A stretch of DNA of 49,068 nucleotides from Actinomycetes bacterium. GTDB lineage: Bacteria > Actinomycetota > Acidimicrobiia > Acidimicrobiales > Palsa-688. Under the pieces are notes generated by a model. The model was not told the DNA's origin. It ran no database searches and saw nothing but the letters and a program-made list of their open reading frames with translations. A program made the translations under genes and the position numbers. Below are positions 24,691 to 33,378 of the stretch, piece by piece (the stretch's first letter is position 1; each line of letters starts with the position of its first letter). Where the stretch lies: NCBI GenBank assembly GCA_021787365.1, contig JAJYMB010000071.1, positions 1-49,068 of the forward strand, in the 5' to 3' direction.

Positions 24691-26086
24691 AGGTGCCGAG
24701 GGCGCGCTTGATGCTCTGTCCCGTGGCCAGGTTTTGTGCCAACTGCTGGATCTGCGCGGACACAGATGGGTAGACCGCCAGCGAGGGGCGGACTGCGGTT
24801 ATAGGCAGGACCTTGTTGGATATGAAACGGAGCAGGGCGCAGGATTGCTTGCTCACCCCGGTGCAGTAGTGCGAGAGGTAAGCCGTGTTGACGTCGTGGC
24901 GGGAGTTGAGCTCTGGTTTGCCCATGCGCTCTAGCTGGAGCTGGGACTGTTCCGAGTACATATAAGAGAGCAGGTCCCAAGCGATTTTGGGGTTCTTGGT
25001 ATGGGGGTTCAGGAAGGTGCCGCCGCCGCCCGAGTAGCTCACGAAGTTCTGGTGACGTATGCCCTTGCCGGGAGCTTCGGCGGGGATCAGCGCCCAGCCC
25101 ACGACCTTGGCCTCGTTGGGCATGGGGTAGAGGGTGCCAGGGGCGAGGACCGAAATGTACAGGTACTCGCTTTCCAGGTAGATGCCTACTTTGCTCTCCG
25201 CGAACGCCTGGAAGGTGTTGTTGCGCCCATTGGAGCCGAGCTGGAGGCTGGCATTGGCGAGACCGTGGGTGTAGATGTAGTTGTAAAACCCTGCTGCGGT
25301 CTGCATGGGCACCGTGTCCCCCTGCCACTTGCCTGTGGCCTTGTTCCAGATTTCCGCGCCAGCGCCGGCGAGGATCGGCAGGAAGCCCTGGAGCGTGGTC
25401 GCCTCGCCCATCGCTGCGCCCCCGTCTATCTGGAGAGGCTCGATCCCGGGGATCTTCGCCTTCAGGGTTTGAGCGGCGGAGACGAGCTGTGCCCAACTCG
25501 TCGGCTGCCAGTTGGTGGGAAGGCCCGCTTTCTTGAACAGTTGCTTGTTGTAGAAGAGCACCCTTCCGTCGGGGCCGCCGGGTATGCCATAGCGGACGTT
25601 GTGGAACTTGGCCGTAGCCTGGATGGATTTCGGTATCTGTGCCCACCCCGGCCAGCTGTCCACCTGAGGGCCGGCTAGCAGTGTCAGAGGCTTCAGGTAG
25701 CGAGCTTCCACGAACTCACCCACGTACGGCCCGTCCAGGTCGAACACGTCCGGCCCTGAGCCGGAGCGTATCTCTAGCGCGAGCTTGTTGGCGTAATCCT
25801 CTCCGCTGACGCCGCTGCCGATGAAGCTGACGTTGACGTTGACACCCTTGGCCTTCATCATCTTCTCGAAACCTGGGATTATGTACTTGGTCTCCCAGAC
25901 GGCCTCGGTATTGTTCTTCGCAGAAAGCGTGGCGTTGGCCTCGAGCGTGAGGTTGATGACCGGGGACGCCGATGCCAGGGCCGCCGGGACCGATAACATT
26001 GCTAATGACGAGACAGCGGCGACCAGCGCGCCGACGGCGCGAAGGCGCGGTCTCGCCTGTTTAGTTGTAATGTGCCTCTCGTTCAC
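24638..26086 (-). CDS. Sugar ABC importer solute-binding protein (SBP family 1)
   Basis: 482 aa. Signal sequence RLRAVGALVAAVSSLAMLSV ending ALASASP; there is no lipobox Cys, unlike most actinobacterial binding proteins. The mature fold is as in MalE-type proteins: DYANKLALEIRSGSGPDVFD, FYNKQLFKKAGLPTNWQPTS, FVSYSGGGGTFLNPHTKNPK. Ligand unknown; association with a transaldolase and IclR regulator suggests a sugar or sugar acid. ATG 26086 is preceded by GAGGAGGG in the leader. Confidence 0.93.
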   Translation of the reverse strand: MNERHITTKQARPRLRAVGALVAAVSSLAMLSVPAALASASPVINLTLEANATLSAKNNTEAVWETKYIIPGFEKMMKAKGVNVNVSFIGSGVSGEDYANKLALEIRSGSGPDVFDLDGPYVGEFVEARYLKPLTLLAGPQVDSWPGWAQIPKSIQATAKFHNVRYGIPGGPDGRVLFYNKQLFKKAGLPTNWQPTSWAQLVSAAQTLKAKIPGIEPLQIDGGAAMGEATTLQGFLPILAGAGAEIWNKATGKWQGDTVPMQTAAGFYNYIYTHGLANASLQLGSNGRNNTFQAFAESKVGIYLESEYLYISVLAPGTLYPMPNEAKVVGWALIPAEAPGKGIRHQNFVSYSGGGGTFLNPHTKNPKIAWDLLSYMYSEQSQLQLERMGKPELNSRHDVNTAYLSHYCTGVSKQSCALLRFISNKVLPITAVRPSLAVYPSVSAQIQQLAQNLATGQSIKRALGTYVSALDKIVGPAHVQNS

Positions 26087-26138
26087 TGTTTCCCTCCTCG
26101 TGGACCGAGCTTGCAGAGAGCGCGCATGGCGCCACTCG

Positions 26139-26162
26139 GTAAGTGTCTTACACCCTTAAGGG
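26139..26162. promoter_or_regulatory. Two adjacent palindromes upstream of the binding-protein gene
   Basis: GTAAG-TGT-CTTAC (26139-26151) and CCCTTAAGGG (26153-26162) lie in the 92-bp gap between the transaldolase-like stop and the binding-protein start. They could be operator sites for separate control of the importer. Confidence 0.45.
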
Positions 26163-26178
26163 GGTAGGCGCAAGCCGG

Positions 26179-27264
26179 TCAGAGCCGGTCTGGGTCAGGC
26201 GTCATCACGTCGCGGGCGAGGCTGGCCAGGTCCGTACAGGCCCGCATGAACTGGCGCAGGGTGCGCCGGGTGGGGCCGAAGTTGTCGAACTCGCCAGCGG
26301 ATAGGCCGTCTGGCTCGTAGGCGCGCTCGAAATCGGGGAAGCGCGCCATGAGGTCGGAGACGATCTTGGGGGCCACGGGCCGTTCGATCCTGTGCTCCAC
26401 GGGGATGTCGCTCCGGTTGATCCGCACCTGCCACGCGTGGGGGGGAGAGATGACGACGTCCCCGCCCACGAGCTCGCTCCAGTGGAAATGGTTGCGGAAG
26501 GCGGCCGAGAGCAGCCGGGTGCGGTAGTGGCGTTCGGTGTAGATCTGGTACGCCTTTTTGAAGACGGCGACCCCGGCCCATTCGAGGTGGCCCGGGTCGG
26601 TCAAGATCCCCTTCTTTTCGGCGACCACCTTCAGCCAGTCGTCGAGGCGCCCGACCATGATCGTGCAGACCGGCCCCATGCCGAGGGTGTCCTTGCCCTC
26701 GGCCTCCCGCCTCCGCAGTCCGCGCTCGACCGCTTCTCCGACCACGACGGCCTGGGGGACGCTGAAGCTCACGGTGGCGTTGATGCTTATGCCGGCATAG
26801 GTGGCCTCCTCTATGGCGGCGATGCCCGCAGCGGTGGCGGGGATCTTCACGATCATGTTGGGGGCCAGCTGGCTGAACCGCTCGGCTTGGCGCACTATGG
26901 CCTTGGTGTCTCGGTAGTACCGGGGGTCGGTTTGGATGGAAAGGCGGCCGTTCCTGCCTTTGGACTGCTCGAAGGCGGGCACGAGCAAGCGTGCTGCGCT
27001 CCGCGAGAGCTCCTCCACGAGCCTCCAGCCCACCTGGTCCTCTGTCTCGGCGGGGTGCTCCTCGACGAGCTCGGCGAGCCGTGGCATCCAGCGGTCCTCC
27101 TCCTGACGGACGACCGTGAGGGCTATCACGGGGTTGCACGTGGCCCCGACGGCGCCGTTGTCGAGCGCGTAGGTGAGCTCGGACGTGGACGCAGAGTCGT
27201 TCCACAGGCACGTCGGTGTGGTCCGTGTCATCTCGTATAGAGGGCTCTTATAAGCGCTTGCCAT
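26179..27264 (-). CDS. Transaldolase-family protein
   Basis: 361 aa. The N-terminal signature LWNDSASTSELTYALDNGAV continues into GATCNPVI. The active-site block is MIVKIPATAAGIAAIEEAT with the Schiff-base Lys, followed by GISINATVSFS. These fit the class I transaldolase fold. Family enzymes move a dihydroxyacetone unit between sugars; some relatives act on unusual substrates such as sulfosugars. ATG 27264 has AGAGG six nt upstream. A TTG at 27321 in the same frame, reached through a chain of micro-ORFs (27309-27359), would add 19 residues. Position between IclR and a CUT1 importer indicates a catabolic role for the imported sugar. True substrate unknown. Confidence 0.85.
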   Translation of the reverse strand: MASAYKSPLYEMTRTTPTCLWNDSASTSELTYALDNGAVGATCNPVIALTVVRQEEDRWMPRLAELVEEHPAETEDQVGWRLVEELSRSAARLLVPAFEQSKGRNGRLSIQTDPRYYRDTKAIVRQAERFSQLAPNMIVKIPATAAGIAAIEEATYAGISINATVSFSVPQAVVVGEAVERGLRRREAEGKDTLGMGPVCTIMVGRLDDWLKVVAEKKGILTDPGHLEWAGVAVFKKAYQIYTERHYRTRLLSAAFRNHFHWSELVGGDVVISPPHAWQVRINRSDIPVEHRIERPVAPKIVSDLMARFPDFERAYEPDGLSAGEFDNFGPTRRTLRQFMRACTDLASLARDVMTPDPDRL

Positions 27265-27308
27265 GCTCTGCCTCTTTCTCCTTGGATGGGGCTCCTGCAG
27301 TAGGCCTC

Positions 27309-27359
27309 CTACGGTGGTCAACCGGCTACGGTGGTCAACCGGCTACGGTGGTCAACCGG
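27309..27359 (-). repeat. 17-bp tandem repeat forming a chain of overlapping micro-ORFs
   Basis: Three exact copies of CTACGGTGGTCAACCGG (plus strand). On the coding (minus) strand each copy contains TTGA, a TTG start overlapping a TGA stop. The iclR stop is the TGA of the first copy. The TTG there opens a six-codon ORF (M-T-T-V-A-G) ending at the TGA of copy two, whose TTG opens the same peptide again. The TTG of copy three (27321) opens the frame that continues into the transaldolase-like gene. Micro-ORFs: 27355-27335 and 27338-27318. Confidence 0.9.
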
Positions 27360-28161
27360 CCGTGGCTTCCAGGGCGAAAGACGGCGGCTCTGCAGTGTCG
27401 CCCCCCTGGTAACCCATCTTGCGCGACACCTCGGCGGCCCCCTCGGTCACGAGCCGTGCTGCCCGCTCGCCCCCGTCCCCGAGCACCGCAGAGCGCAGCC
27501 CCCCCACCGACAGCGCGGCGTGGACGGCGCCGGTGTGGTCGAATATGGGAGCGCCGACCGAACTGATGCCGAGCGTGACGTCCTCGTCGGAGATGGCGTA
27601 GCCGAGGTGCCGCGTCTCCTCGAGGAGGGCGATGATGCCCGCCTTGCTCGTCGGCGAGCGGGGTGTGATGGCTTCGAGGGCGACGTCTGAGAGGTAGTCG
27701 TCCCAGTACTCGCGCGGTTCGTAGGCGAGGAGCACGCGCGGGCCGGCACCGAGGTGGAGAGGGAGGGAACCGCCGAGGTGGAGCGCCATCGAACGTATGT
27801 GCAGACCCTCGACCCGGTCGATGCACACCGCCTCGCGGTGGCGGCGGACCATGAGGTAGACGGTCTCTCCCATGGCCGAGTGGATCTGGCTCATCACGGG
27901 CGCGGCCCGCTCGCGTACGTCGAGGCGCAGGCCGACCAAGGACCCGAGGCGGAACAGTTCCATGCCGAGCCGGTAAGTGCCACGGCGGGCGCCTTGCTCC
28001 AGGTAGCCGAGGGCCACCAGGTCCTGGACGAGGCGGTAGACGGTGGGCCGCGGCTCGCCGAGACGCTGGGCGAGGTCTGGCGCGCTGGCGTCGGGGTGGT
28101 TGGCCAGCAGGTCGAGGAGCTTCGCCGCCTTGCCTAGCACCTTCACGCGCGGGGAGGCCAT
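27352..28161 (-). CDS. IclR-family transcription regulator
   Basis: 269 aa. N-terminal winged HTH (ASAPDLAQRLGEPRPTVYRL then VQDLVALGYLEQ), then the IclR ligand-binding domain (LHLGGSLPLHLGAGPRVLLA; GYAISDEDVTLGISSVGAPI). IclR proteins bind as dimers/tetramers and respond to a small metabolite. It sits between two catabolic units: the leftward transaldolase/importer genes, with which it is coupled, and the divergent rightward inositol operon, whose promoter region holds candidate operators. Probably regulates one or both. Near its stop begins the repeat chain at 27309-27359. Confidence 0.93.
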   Translation of the reverse strand: MASPRVKVLGKAAKLLDLLANHPDASAPDLAQRLGEPRPTVYRLVQDLVALGYLEQGARRGTYRLGMELFRLGSLVGLRLDVRERAAPVMSQIHSAMGETVYLMVRRHREAVCIDRVEGLHIRSMALHLGGSLPLHLGAGPRVLLAYEPREYWDDYLSDVALEAITPRSPTSKAGIIALLEETRHLGYAISDEDVTLGISSVGAPIFDHTGAVHAALSVGGLRSAVLGDGGERAARLVTEGAAEVSRKMGYQGGDTAEPPSFALEATAG

Positions 28162-28191
28162 GCTGGGGGCATCTTAGGCCCAGGTAACTCA

Positions 28192-28308
28192 GTTGTCCAC
28201 ATAGCAAGTTTGTTGTCTACATAGTGATCAAAAGGCGAGCTCGCCGTCTTGACACATTTGTTTTTCCTCAACTAGCTTATATCGCGGACATTTGTTCACA
28301 TCGTGGAC
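28192..28308. promoter_or_regulatory. Divergent promoter region with candidate IclR operators
   Basis: Two direct repeats GTTGTCCACATAG (28192-28204) and GTTGTCTACATAG (28212-28224) lie 20 bp apart, on one face of the helix. A perfect palindrome GGCGAGCTCGCC (28234-28245) follows. TTGACA (28249-28254) is a clear -35; the -10 lies in CTAGCTTATAT (28272-28282). Just after it, GTTCAC-ATC-GTGGAC (28294-28308) is a near-perfect inverted repeat whose half-site matches GTCCAC in the direct repeats. A repressor at the last site would block the rightward inositol operon. Confidence 0.6.
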
Positions 28309-28326
28309 GCCAGAAAGGGGACCCAG

Positions 28327-29385
28327 ATGCAATCAGAAGTGCCCGCCCCGGGTTCGGTGCGCGGCAGGCTGCGCCGGCGGTGGGGCAGGAGGCTCGCCGT
28401 ACCCGTCGTCGCATTGGTCGCCACGTCGATGGCAACAGCCGGTTACATAGCCGGCGCTTCGGCGTCGAGCGCGACACCGCGCGCCAGCGACCCGCTCACT
28501 TTCTACTTCGTTTCCCACGGCTGCCCGACGGACCCGTTCTGGCCGCCGGTGTGGAACGGGGCAGCCGACGCCGGCAAACAACTCCATGTCAAGGTGGACA
28601 TCCTCCACATCACGGCGGCCGAGTGCGGCAGCACCGCAGCCGAGGTCAGCTTGCTCCAAACGGCGATCGCGGCCCACCCGGCCGGGATAGCCACGACGGT
28701 GACCGACGCGACGTCGTTCAGTTCGGTGCTGAAGACGGCTGCCAAGGACGGCATCCCGGTGGTCGTGTTCAACTCCGCTCCCACGGCCAACGGCAAACCG
28801 AGCAGCACCAACCCGTTCCTAGCGTACATAGGCCAGCAGAACTACTCCGCTGGCCAGGGCCTGGCCCAGGAGGCGGTGAGGGAGTTCGGCCTGAAGGCGG
28901 GCGCCAAGGTCGTGGTGATCGACCACGAGCCGACCAACATCTCCCTGAACCAGCGGCTCCAGGGCGTGCGGGCGGCCTTCAAGGTGGTGGGGATCACCCC
29001 GACGGTCATCAACACTTCGGACAACATCTCCCAGGGTGCGTCGATCGTGGGCGCTTACTTCACGACCCACAAGAACCTCGCGGCCGTGCTCACGCTCGGC
29101 ACCACGGGTACAGACGAGGTCGTCCAGGCCATGTCCTCGTCGGGCACGCACCAAAAGATCGGTGCCATGGACCTCGACTCGTCGACGCTCAGCTACATCG
29201 AGCGGGGCATAGTCGCTTACACGGTCGACCAGCAGCCCTACCTGCAGGGCTACTTGAGCATCGTGGAACTGTTCCTCGACGCCACCGAGGGCGCGGCACC
29301 CGTGCCCATCTCCACGGGGCCGGTGTTCCTCACGTCGAAGAACGTGAGGGCGCTGTCCAAGTACGTCGCGCACACGGGCTTCTAG
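28327..29385 (+). CDS. Sugar/inositol ABC importer binding protein (RbsB-like)
   Basis: 352 aa from ATG 28327 (AAAGGGG six nt upstream); an in-frame GTG at 28303 lacks an SD. Arg-rich start, hydrophobic VPVVALVATSMATAGYIAGA, then the periplasmic-binding-protein type I fold: FVSHGCPTDPFWPPVWNGAA, AIAAHPAGIATTVTD, GIPVVVFNSAP, IGQQNYSAGQGLAQEA and a final YTVDQQPYLQGYLSIVELFL. No lipobox. First gene of a run of nine that ends with inositol catabolism genes, so inositol or a related polyol is the likely ligand. Confidence 0.92.
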   Translation: MQSEVPAPGSVRGRLRRRWGRRLAVPVVALVATSMATAGYIAGASASSATPRASDPLTFYFVSHGCPTDPFWPPVWNGAADAGKQLHVKVDILHITAAECGSTAAEVSLLQTAIAAHPAGIATTVTDATSFSSVLKTAAKDGIPVVVFNSAPTANGKPSSTNPFLAYIGQQNYSAGQGLAQEAVREFGLKAGAKVVVIDHEPTNISLNQRLQGVRAAFKVVGITPTVINTSDNISQGASIVGAYFTTHKNLAAVLTLGTTGTDEVVQAMSSSGTHQKIGAMDLDSSTLSYIERGIVAYTVDQQPYLQGYLSIVELFLDATEGAAPVPISTGPVFLTSKNVRALSKYVAHTGF

Positions 29386-29410
29386 TCCCCAGACGCCTCT
29401 TCGGACCGCA

Positions 29411-30496
29411 ATGACAGCGGCACAAGCAGGCACCAACCAGCAGGTGCTCGCAGGAGCGGGCCCTGCTGGCCCTCCGGGGCAAGGAGGGCCCGCCGGCGCA
29501 GCAGCGCGCACGTCCCGCCTCGGCAGCAGCAGCCTTGCCTTCCGCATCTTGCGCCAGCGGGAGACCGGCATCGTCCTGGTCGGCCTGCTCATGTTCGTGG
29601 TGTTCTCGGTCCTCTCCAACGGGACCTTCGACAGTGTGGAGAACTGGGGCGGGATAACGAGCACGGCCGCCGAGCTCGGCATCGTGACCATCGGCGTGGC
29701 GCTCCTCATGATCTGCGGCGAGTTCGACCTCTCCGTCGGGGCAAACTTCTCCTTTGCCGCCCTCGTAATGGCGACCATGATCCAAGACCATTACCCGCCC
29801 GGCGCGGCTCTCGTCGTGGCCCTGGCCATCGGGGCGGGCATCGGCCTGCTGAACGGCCTCGTGACCGTGACCTTGGACATCCCTTCGTTCATAACGACCC
29901 TCGGTGCTTTTTTCTTGTGGACCGGGGTCACCCTCATCGTGACCGGTGGCGAAACGGTCACGATCCTGCCGCCGACACCGGCCTTGCTCAACGTGCTCGG
30001 CGGGATGCTCGGGAGCCAGATCCGCTCCGAGCTCCTGTGGTGGCTCGGGCTGGCGGTCGTCGTCGGCGTGGTGCTCCAGCGGACGGTGACGGGCAACTGG
30101 TTCTTCGCCGTGGGCGGCAAGAGGCTCGCGGCCGTGGAGGCGGGGGTGCCGGTCACCCGCACCCGCGTGCTCGCCTTCGTGATCTGTGGCCTCTTTGCGG
30201 CTTTCGCCGGCGCGGTGCAGCTCGGCCACCTTGACTCGATGTCTGCTTCGTTCGGCACCACCTACCAGCTCGAAGCGATCGCCGCCTCTGTCGTGGGCGG
30301 CTGCGCCCTGATGGGTGGTCGCGGGTCCATGCTCGGCGCCGTGGTGGGGACGTTGATCCTCGCCATGCTCGACAGCGGGCTTATCTTGAGCGGTGTTTCG
30401 CCCTACTGGTACGAGGCCGTCGTCGGTGTGATATTGGTGGCGGCCGTGGCCATGCACACCCGCGTCGGGCAGCTCGTGTCGGGGGCCGGGGCATGA
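29411..30496 (+). CDS. Sugar/inositol ABC importer permease (RbsC-like)
   Basis: 361 aa. A Gly/Pro/Ala-rich cytoplasmic leader of about 45 residues, then 8-10 TM segments of the BPD_transp_2 family (GVALLMICGEFDLSVGANFS, PSFITTLGAFFLWTGVTLIV, IAASVVGGCALMGGRGSMLG). 25 bp after the binding protein; its stop overlaps the ATPase start (ATGA at 30493). Confidence 0.94.
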   Translation: MTAAQAGTNQQVLAGAGPAGPPGQGGPAGAAARTSRLGSSSLAFRILRQRETGIVLVGLLMFVVFSVLSNGTFDSVENWGGITSTAAELGIVTIGVALLMICGEFDLSVGANFSFAALVMATMIQDHYPPGAALVVALAIGAGIGLLNGLVTVTLDIPSFITTLGAFFLWTGVTLIVTGGETVTILPPTPALLNVLGGMLGSQIRSELLWWLGLAVVVGVVLQRTVTGNWFFAVGGKRLAAVEAGVPVTRTRVLAFVICGLFAAFAGAVQLGHLDSMSASFGTTYQLEAIAASVVGGCALMGGRGSMLGAVVGTLILAMLDSGLILSGVSPYWYEAVVGVILVAAVAMHTRVGQLVSGAGA

Positions 30497-31338
30497 GCGC
30501 GGCAGCCGGCCCCACGCCGGGCACGGCCGGCGCCCCCGCCGGGGCGGCGCCCTGGTTCGAGGCACGGGGCGTGAGCAAGCACTTCGGCGGGGTTGTGGCC
30601 CTGGACGGCATCGACCTCGCGTTTTATCCCGGCCAGATCGTGGGCCTGATCGGGGACAACGGGTCGGGCAAGTCCACGTTCGTGAAGATCGCTTCGGGTG
30701 TGTACCAACCAAGCCGCGGGTCCTTCGCCGTCGGAGGAAAGGAAGTCAGGTTCCGAAACGCGGCCGACGCCCGCCAGGCCGGCATCGAAACTGTCCACCA
30801 AGACCTCGGCCTCGTCGATTCCATGAGCATCGTGCGCAATTTCTTCCTCGGTGCCGAGGTCCGCAGGGGCCCGTTCTTGGACCTGCGCCGCATGCGCAGG
30901 GAGACCAACAGGATGCTGGAGGAGATCGGGCTCGGCAACCTGCGCGACCTCGGTCAGGACGTGAGCCGCCTCTCCGGTGGTGAGCGCCAGGCGATCAGCA
31001 TCGGACGGGCGGTGGCGTTCGAGAAGAAAATGCTGATCTTGGACGAGCCGACGTCGGCATTGTCGATCGCGGAAACGGAAAAAGTCTTCGAGTTTATGCG
31101 CCGGGCGAGACAACGAGGGCTGGCCGTCGTCTGCGTCATGCACAACCTCGCCCAGGTGCGCGACGTGGCCGACCGCTTCGTCGTGTTTTGGCACGGCAAG
31201 AAGGTCGTCGACGTAACCAACGAGGGACAGAGCGAGCAGGAGCTGGCGGGCTACATCATCAAGGGCAAACTGAGCGAGCTCGGCATCGACCAGTCTTCGC
31301 TCGACACGGGAGCGCTGCGCGTTCTCGCCCAAGAATGA
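30493..31338 (+). CDS. Sugar/inositol ABC importer ATPase (single-domain)
   Basis: 281 aa with one nucleotide-binding domain: Walker A GDNGSGKST, Q loop VHQDLGLVDSMS, signature LSGGERQAI, Walker B KMLILDEPTSAL, switch His VMHNLAQV. RbsA-type ATPases usually carry two such domains; this is the half-size FrcA-like form, which must dimerise. Start overlaps the permease stop, and its own stop overlaps the next start (ATGA). Confidence 0.94.
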   Translation: MSAAAGPTPGTAGAPAGAAPWFEARGVSKHFGGVVALDGIDLAFYPGQIVGLIGDNGSGKSTFVKIASGVYQPSRGSFAVGGKEVRFRNAADARQAGIETVHQDLGLVDSMSIVRNFFLGAEVRRGPFLDLRRMRRETNRMLEEIGLGNLRDLGQDVSRLSGGERQAISIGRAVAFEKKMLILDEPTSALSIAETEKVFEFMRRARQRGLAVVCVMHNLAQVRDVADRFVVFWHGKKVVDVTNEGQSEQELAGYIIKGKLSELGIDQSSLDTGALRVLAQE

Positions 31339-32408
31339 GCGCCGGCACCGCCGGTGGGGCGGCGACCGGGGCAACTGGCAGGGCGAGGCTCGCGGTCGCG
31401 GGGCTCGGCCGGATGGGCCGTGTGCACGCTCGCAACCTCGCCCGCTCCTGCCCCTCTGCCGAGCTCGTCGCGGTGTTGGACACCCGTCCCGAGGTCGCCC
31501 GGCCACTTGGCGAGGAACTCGGTGCCCGGGTCGTGGCGAACTACGAAGAACTATTGGCCGACACGGCCGTGGACGCCGTGGTGGTCGCTGCACCCACGGC
31601 CGCTCACGCCGGGATGGTCCTCGAAGCCGTCCGGGCGGGCAAGCACGTCTTCTGCGAAAAGCCGATCTCACTGGAACGAGGTTCGACCGTGGAGGTCGTC
31701 GAGGCGCTCTCGGCCAGCAGCGTATGCTTCCAGGTCGGTTTCCACCGGCGCTTCGACCCCGCTTTCGTGGCGGTGGCGGAGCGGGCCGAGGCTGGTGAGC
31801 TCGGGGAGGTCCTCTTGTACCGCGCCAGCCAGCGCGACAAGGCGTCTCCGGCGCCGGAGTTCATCGCCGGATCCGGAGGGATCTTTGTCGACATGGGCAT
31901 CCATGATTTCGACACGGCTCGCTGGTTGGTGGGAGAGGTGGAGAGCGTCAGCGCCCACGGCGCTCCCTGGCGCGACCCCGCCTTTGCGGCTACGGGCGAC
32001 TACGAGAGCGCCGTGGTGGTGCTCCGTTTCGCCGGGGGCGCCCTCGGCGCCCTGGACATCTCGCGGGTGGCCGGGTACGGCTACGAAAGCTCTCTCGAGA
32101 TCATGGGGGCAAAGGCGACCGTGCGCGTCGACGACCCGTTTTCCGCCCGCTACGAGTGGCGGGAGGCCGGGGCTGCCAGCCGGCCCCTCGTCGAGAGCTA
32201 CGACCGCCGCTACGGCGCCGCGTTTGCCGCGGAACTGGAGCACTTTGCTCGCTCGGTGCTCGCCGGCCAGCCCGCCGAGCCTTCGGGCGCCGATGCCCTG
32301 GCCGCGTTCGACGTTGCCCAGGCGGCGGCCGAGTCGTGCCGATTGGGCGCGCCGGTTGCCGTCCCCCCCCGCCCTGGCTCGCCGAGCACGCGCCGAGACG
32401 GTACGTAG
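31335..32408 (+). CDS. Gfo/Idh/MocA oxidoreductase, inositol dehydrogenase-like (copy 1)
   Basis: 357 aa from ATG 31335. Rossmann start LAVAGLGRMGRVHARNLA, catalytic motif FCEKPISLE (EKP), substrate region FQVGFHRRFDPAF and GSGGIFVDMGIHDFDTARWL (the conserved Asp/His pair). The family oxidises inositols and sugars with NAD(P). A second, related gene is two genes downstream (33375). Which of them is the true myo-inositol 2-dehydrogenase, and whether one handles scyllo- or D-chiro-inositol, cannot be told from sequence. Confidence 0.9.
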   Translation: MSAGTAGGAATGATGRARLAVAGLGRMGRVHARNLARSCPSAELVAVLDTRPEVARPLGEELGARVVANYEELLADTAVDAVVVAAPTAAHAGMVLEAVRAGKHVFCEKPISLERGSTVEVVEALSASSVCFQVGFHRRFDPAFVAVAERAEAGELGEVLLYRASQRDKASPAPEFIAGSGGIFVDMGIHDFDTARWLVGEVESVSAHGAPWRDPAFAATGDYESAVVVLRFAGGALGALDISRVAGYGYESSLEIMGAKATVRVDDPFSARYEWREAGAASRPLVESYDRRYGAAFAAELEHFARSVLAGQPAEPSGADALAAFDVAQAAAESCRLGAPVAVPPRPGSPSTRRDGT

Positions 32409-32484
32409 GGGCCCAGAGCCGAGACGCCAAGATGCCGGAGTGGCCCGAGAGGGCGAACCGGTCCAGGAAGGAGACTGAAACGAA

Positions 32485-33378
32485 ATGCGAGCACCGGAGG
32501 GAAGCGTGCTGGAGCGCCTGGCGGGGGCCCCGATCTCCTGGGGCGTCTGCGAGGTGCCCGGTTGGGGGGTGATGCTGCCCCCCGAGCGCGTGCTGGCGGA
32601 GATGCGCGGGCTCGGCCTCTTGGGCAGCGAGCTCGGGGCGCTCGGGTACCTGGGCGACGAACCCCAACAAATCTACGACCTTTTGGCCCGCTTCGGCCTC
32701 GGGGCGGTCGGTGGCTTCGTGCCGGTCCCAGGCCTGTACGACAAGTCCCTCCGGGCGGGGGCGGAGGATGCCGCTGAGCGGGCGGCGAGCCTTTTGTCCG
32801 GCGCCGGCGGGACCTACTTCGTCACGGCGGCGGTGGTCGACGAAGGCTGGTCGGAGCCGTTCGAGCCGAGCCCCGGGCAGTGGGACGACTTCGCCGAGGG
32901 CCTCGACATGGTGGACCGGGTGTGCGCCCGCTACGGTCTGCGCCAGGTGCTCCACCCCCACGTCGGCACCCTGGTGGAGCGGGCCAGGCACATCGACGCC
33001 GTGCTGGACCGCTCGGACGTGGCCTTCTGCCTCGACACGGGCCATTTCTCCATAGGCGGCGCCGACCCGGTCTCATTCGCCCAGCGCCATGGTGACAGGG
33101 TCGAACTGGTCCACCTGAAAGACGTCGACCTCTCGCTCGCGCCGGCGGTCATCGAGCACAAGACGAGCCTGCTCGAGGGGACGCGTGCCGGGCTGTTCCG
33201 CCCCCTCGGGCGCGGGAGCGTAGACATTGCCGGTACGGTCAGGGCGTTGGAGGCGGCCGGTTACCGGGGTTGGTACGTGTTCGAGCAGGACACGACCATT
33301 GACGAAGCCGTCGCCGGCGGGGCCGACCCGGCTGGCGAGGTGAGGGCATCGATCGAGTACCTCCGGGGCGCACTGTGA
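32485..33378 (+). CDS. iolE: IolE-like inosose dehydratase
   Basis: 297 aa, TIM-barrel xylose-isomerase-like fold. The N-terminus LAGAPISWGVCEVPGWG is characteristic of IolE. Metal-binding blocks: LHPHVGTLVE, FCLDTGHFSIGG, LVHLKDV, and a final GWYVFEQD. IolE converts 2-keto-myo-inositol to 3D-trihydroxycyclohexanedione. ATG 32485 with AAGGAGA upstream; the 76-bp gap before it is the widest in this part of the operon. Its stop overlaps iolG (GTGA). Confidence 0.9.
   Translation: MRAPEGSVLERLAGAPISWGVCEVPGWGVMLPPERVLAEMRGLGLLGSELGALGYLGDEPQQIYDLLARFGLGAVGGFVPVPGLYDKSLRAGAEDAAERAASLLSGAGGTYFVTAAVVDEGWSEPFEPSPGQWDDFAEGLDMVDRVCARYGLRQVLHPHVGTLVERARHIDAVLDRSDVAFCLDTGHFSIGGADPVSFAQRHGDRVELVHLKDVDLSLAPAVIEHKTSLLEGTRAGLFRPLGRGSVDIAGTVRALEAAGYRGWYVFEQDTTIDEAVAGGADPAGEVRASIEYLRGAL

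Noticed and set aside
29330-30712. 460-codon open frame on the minus strand across the inositol permease
   Set aside because: Shadow frame caused by high GC; His/Arg/Asp-rich product without any family signal, and the plus-strand permease is certain.
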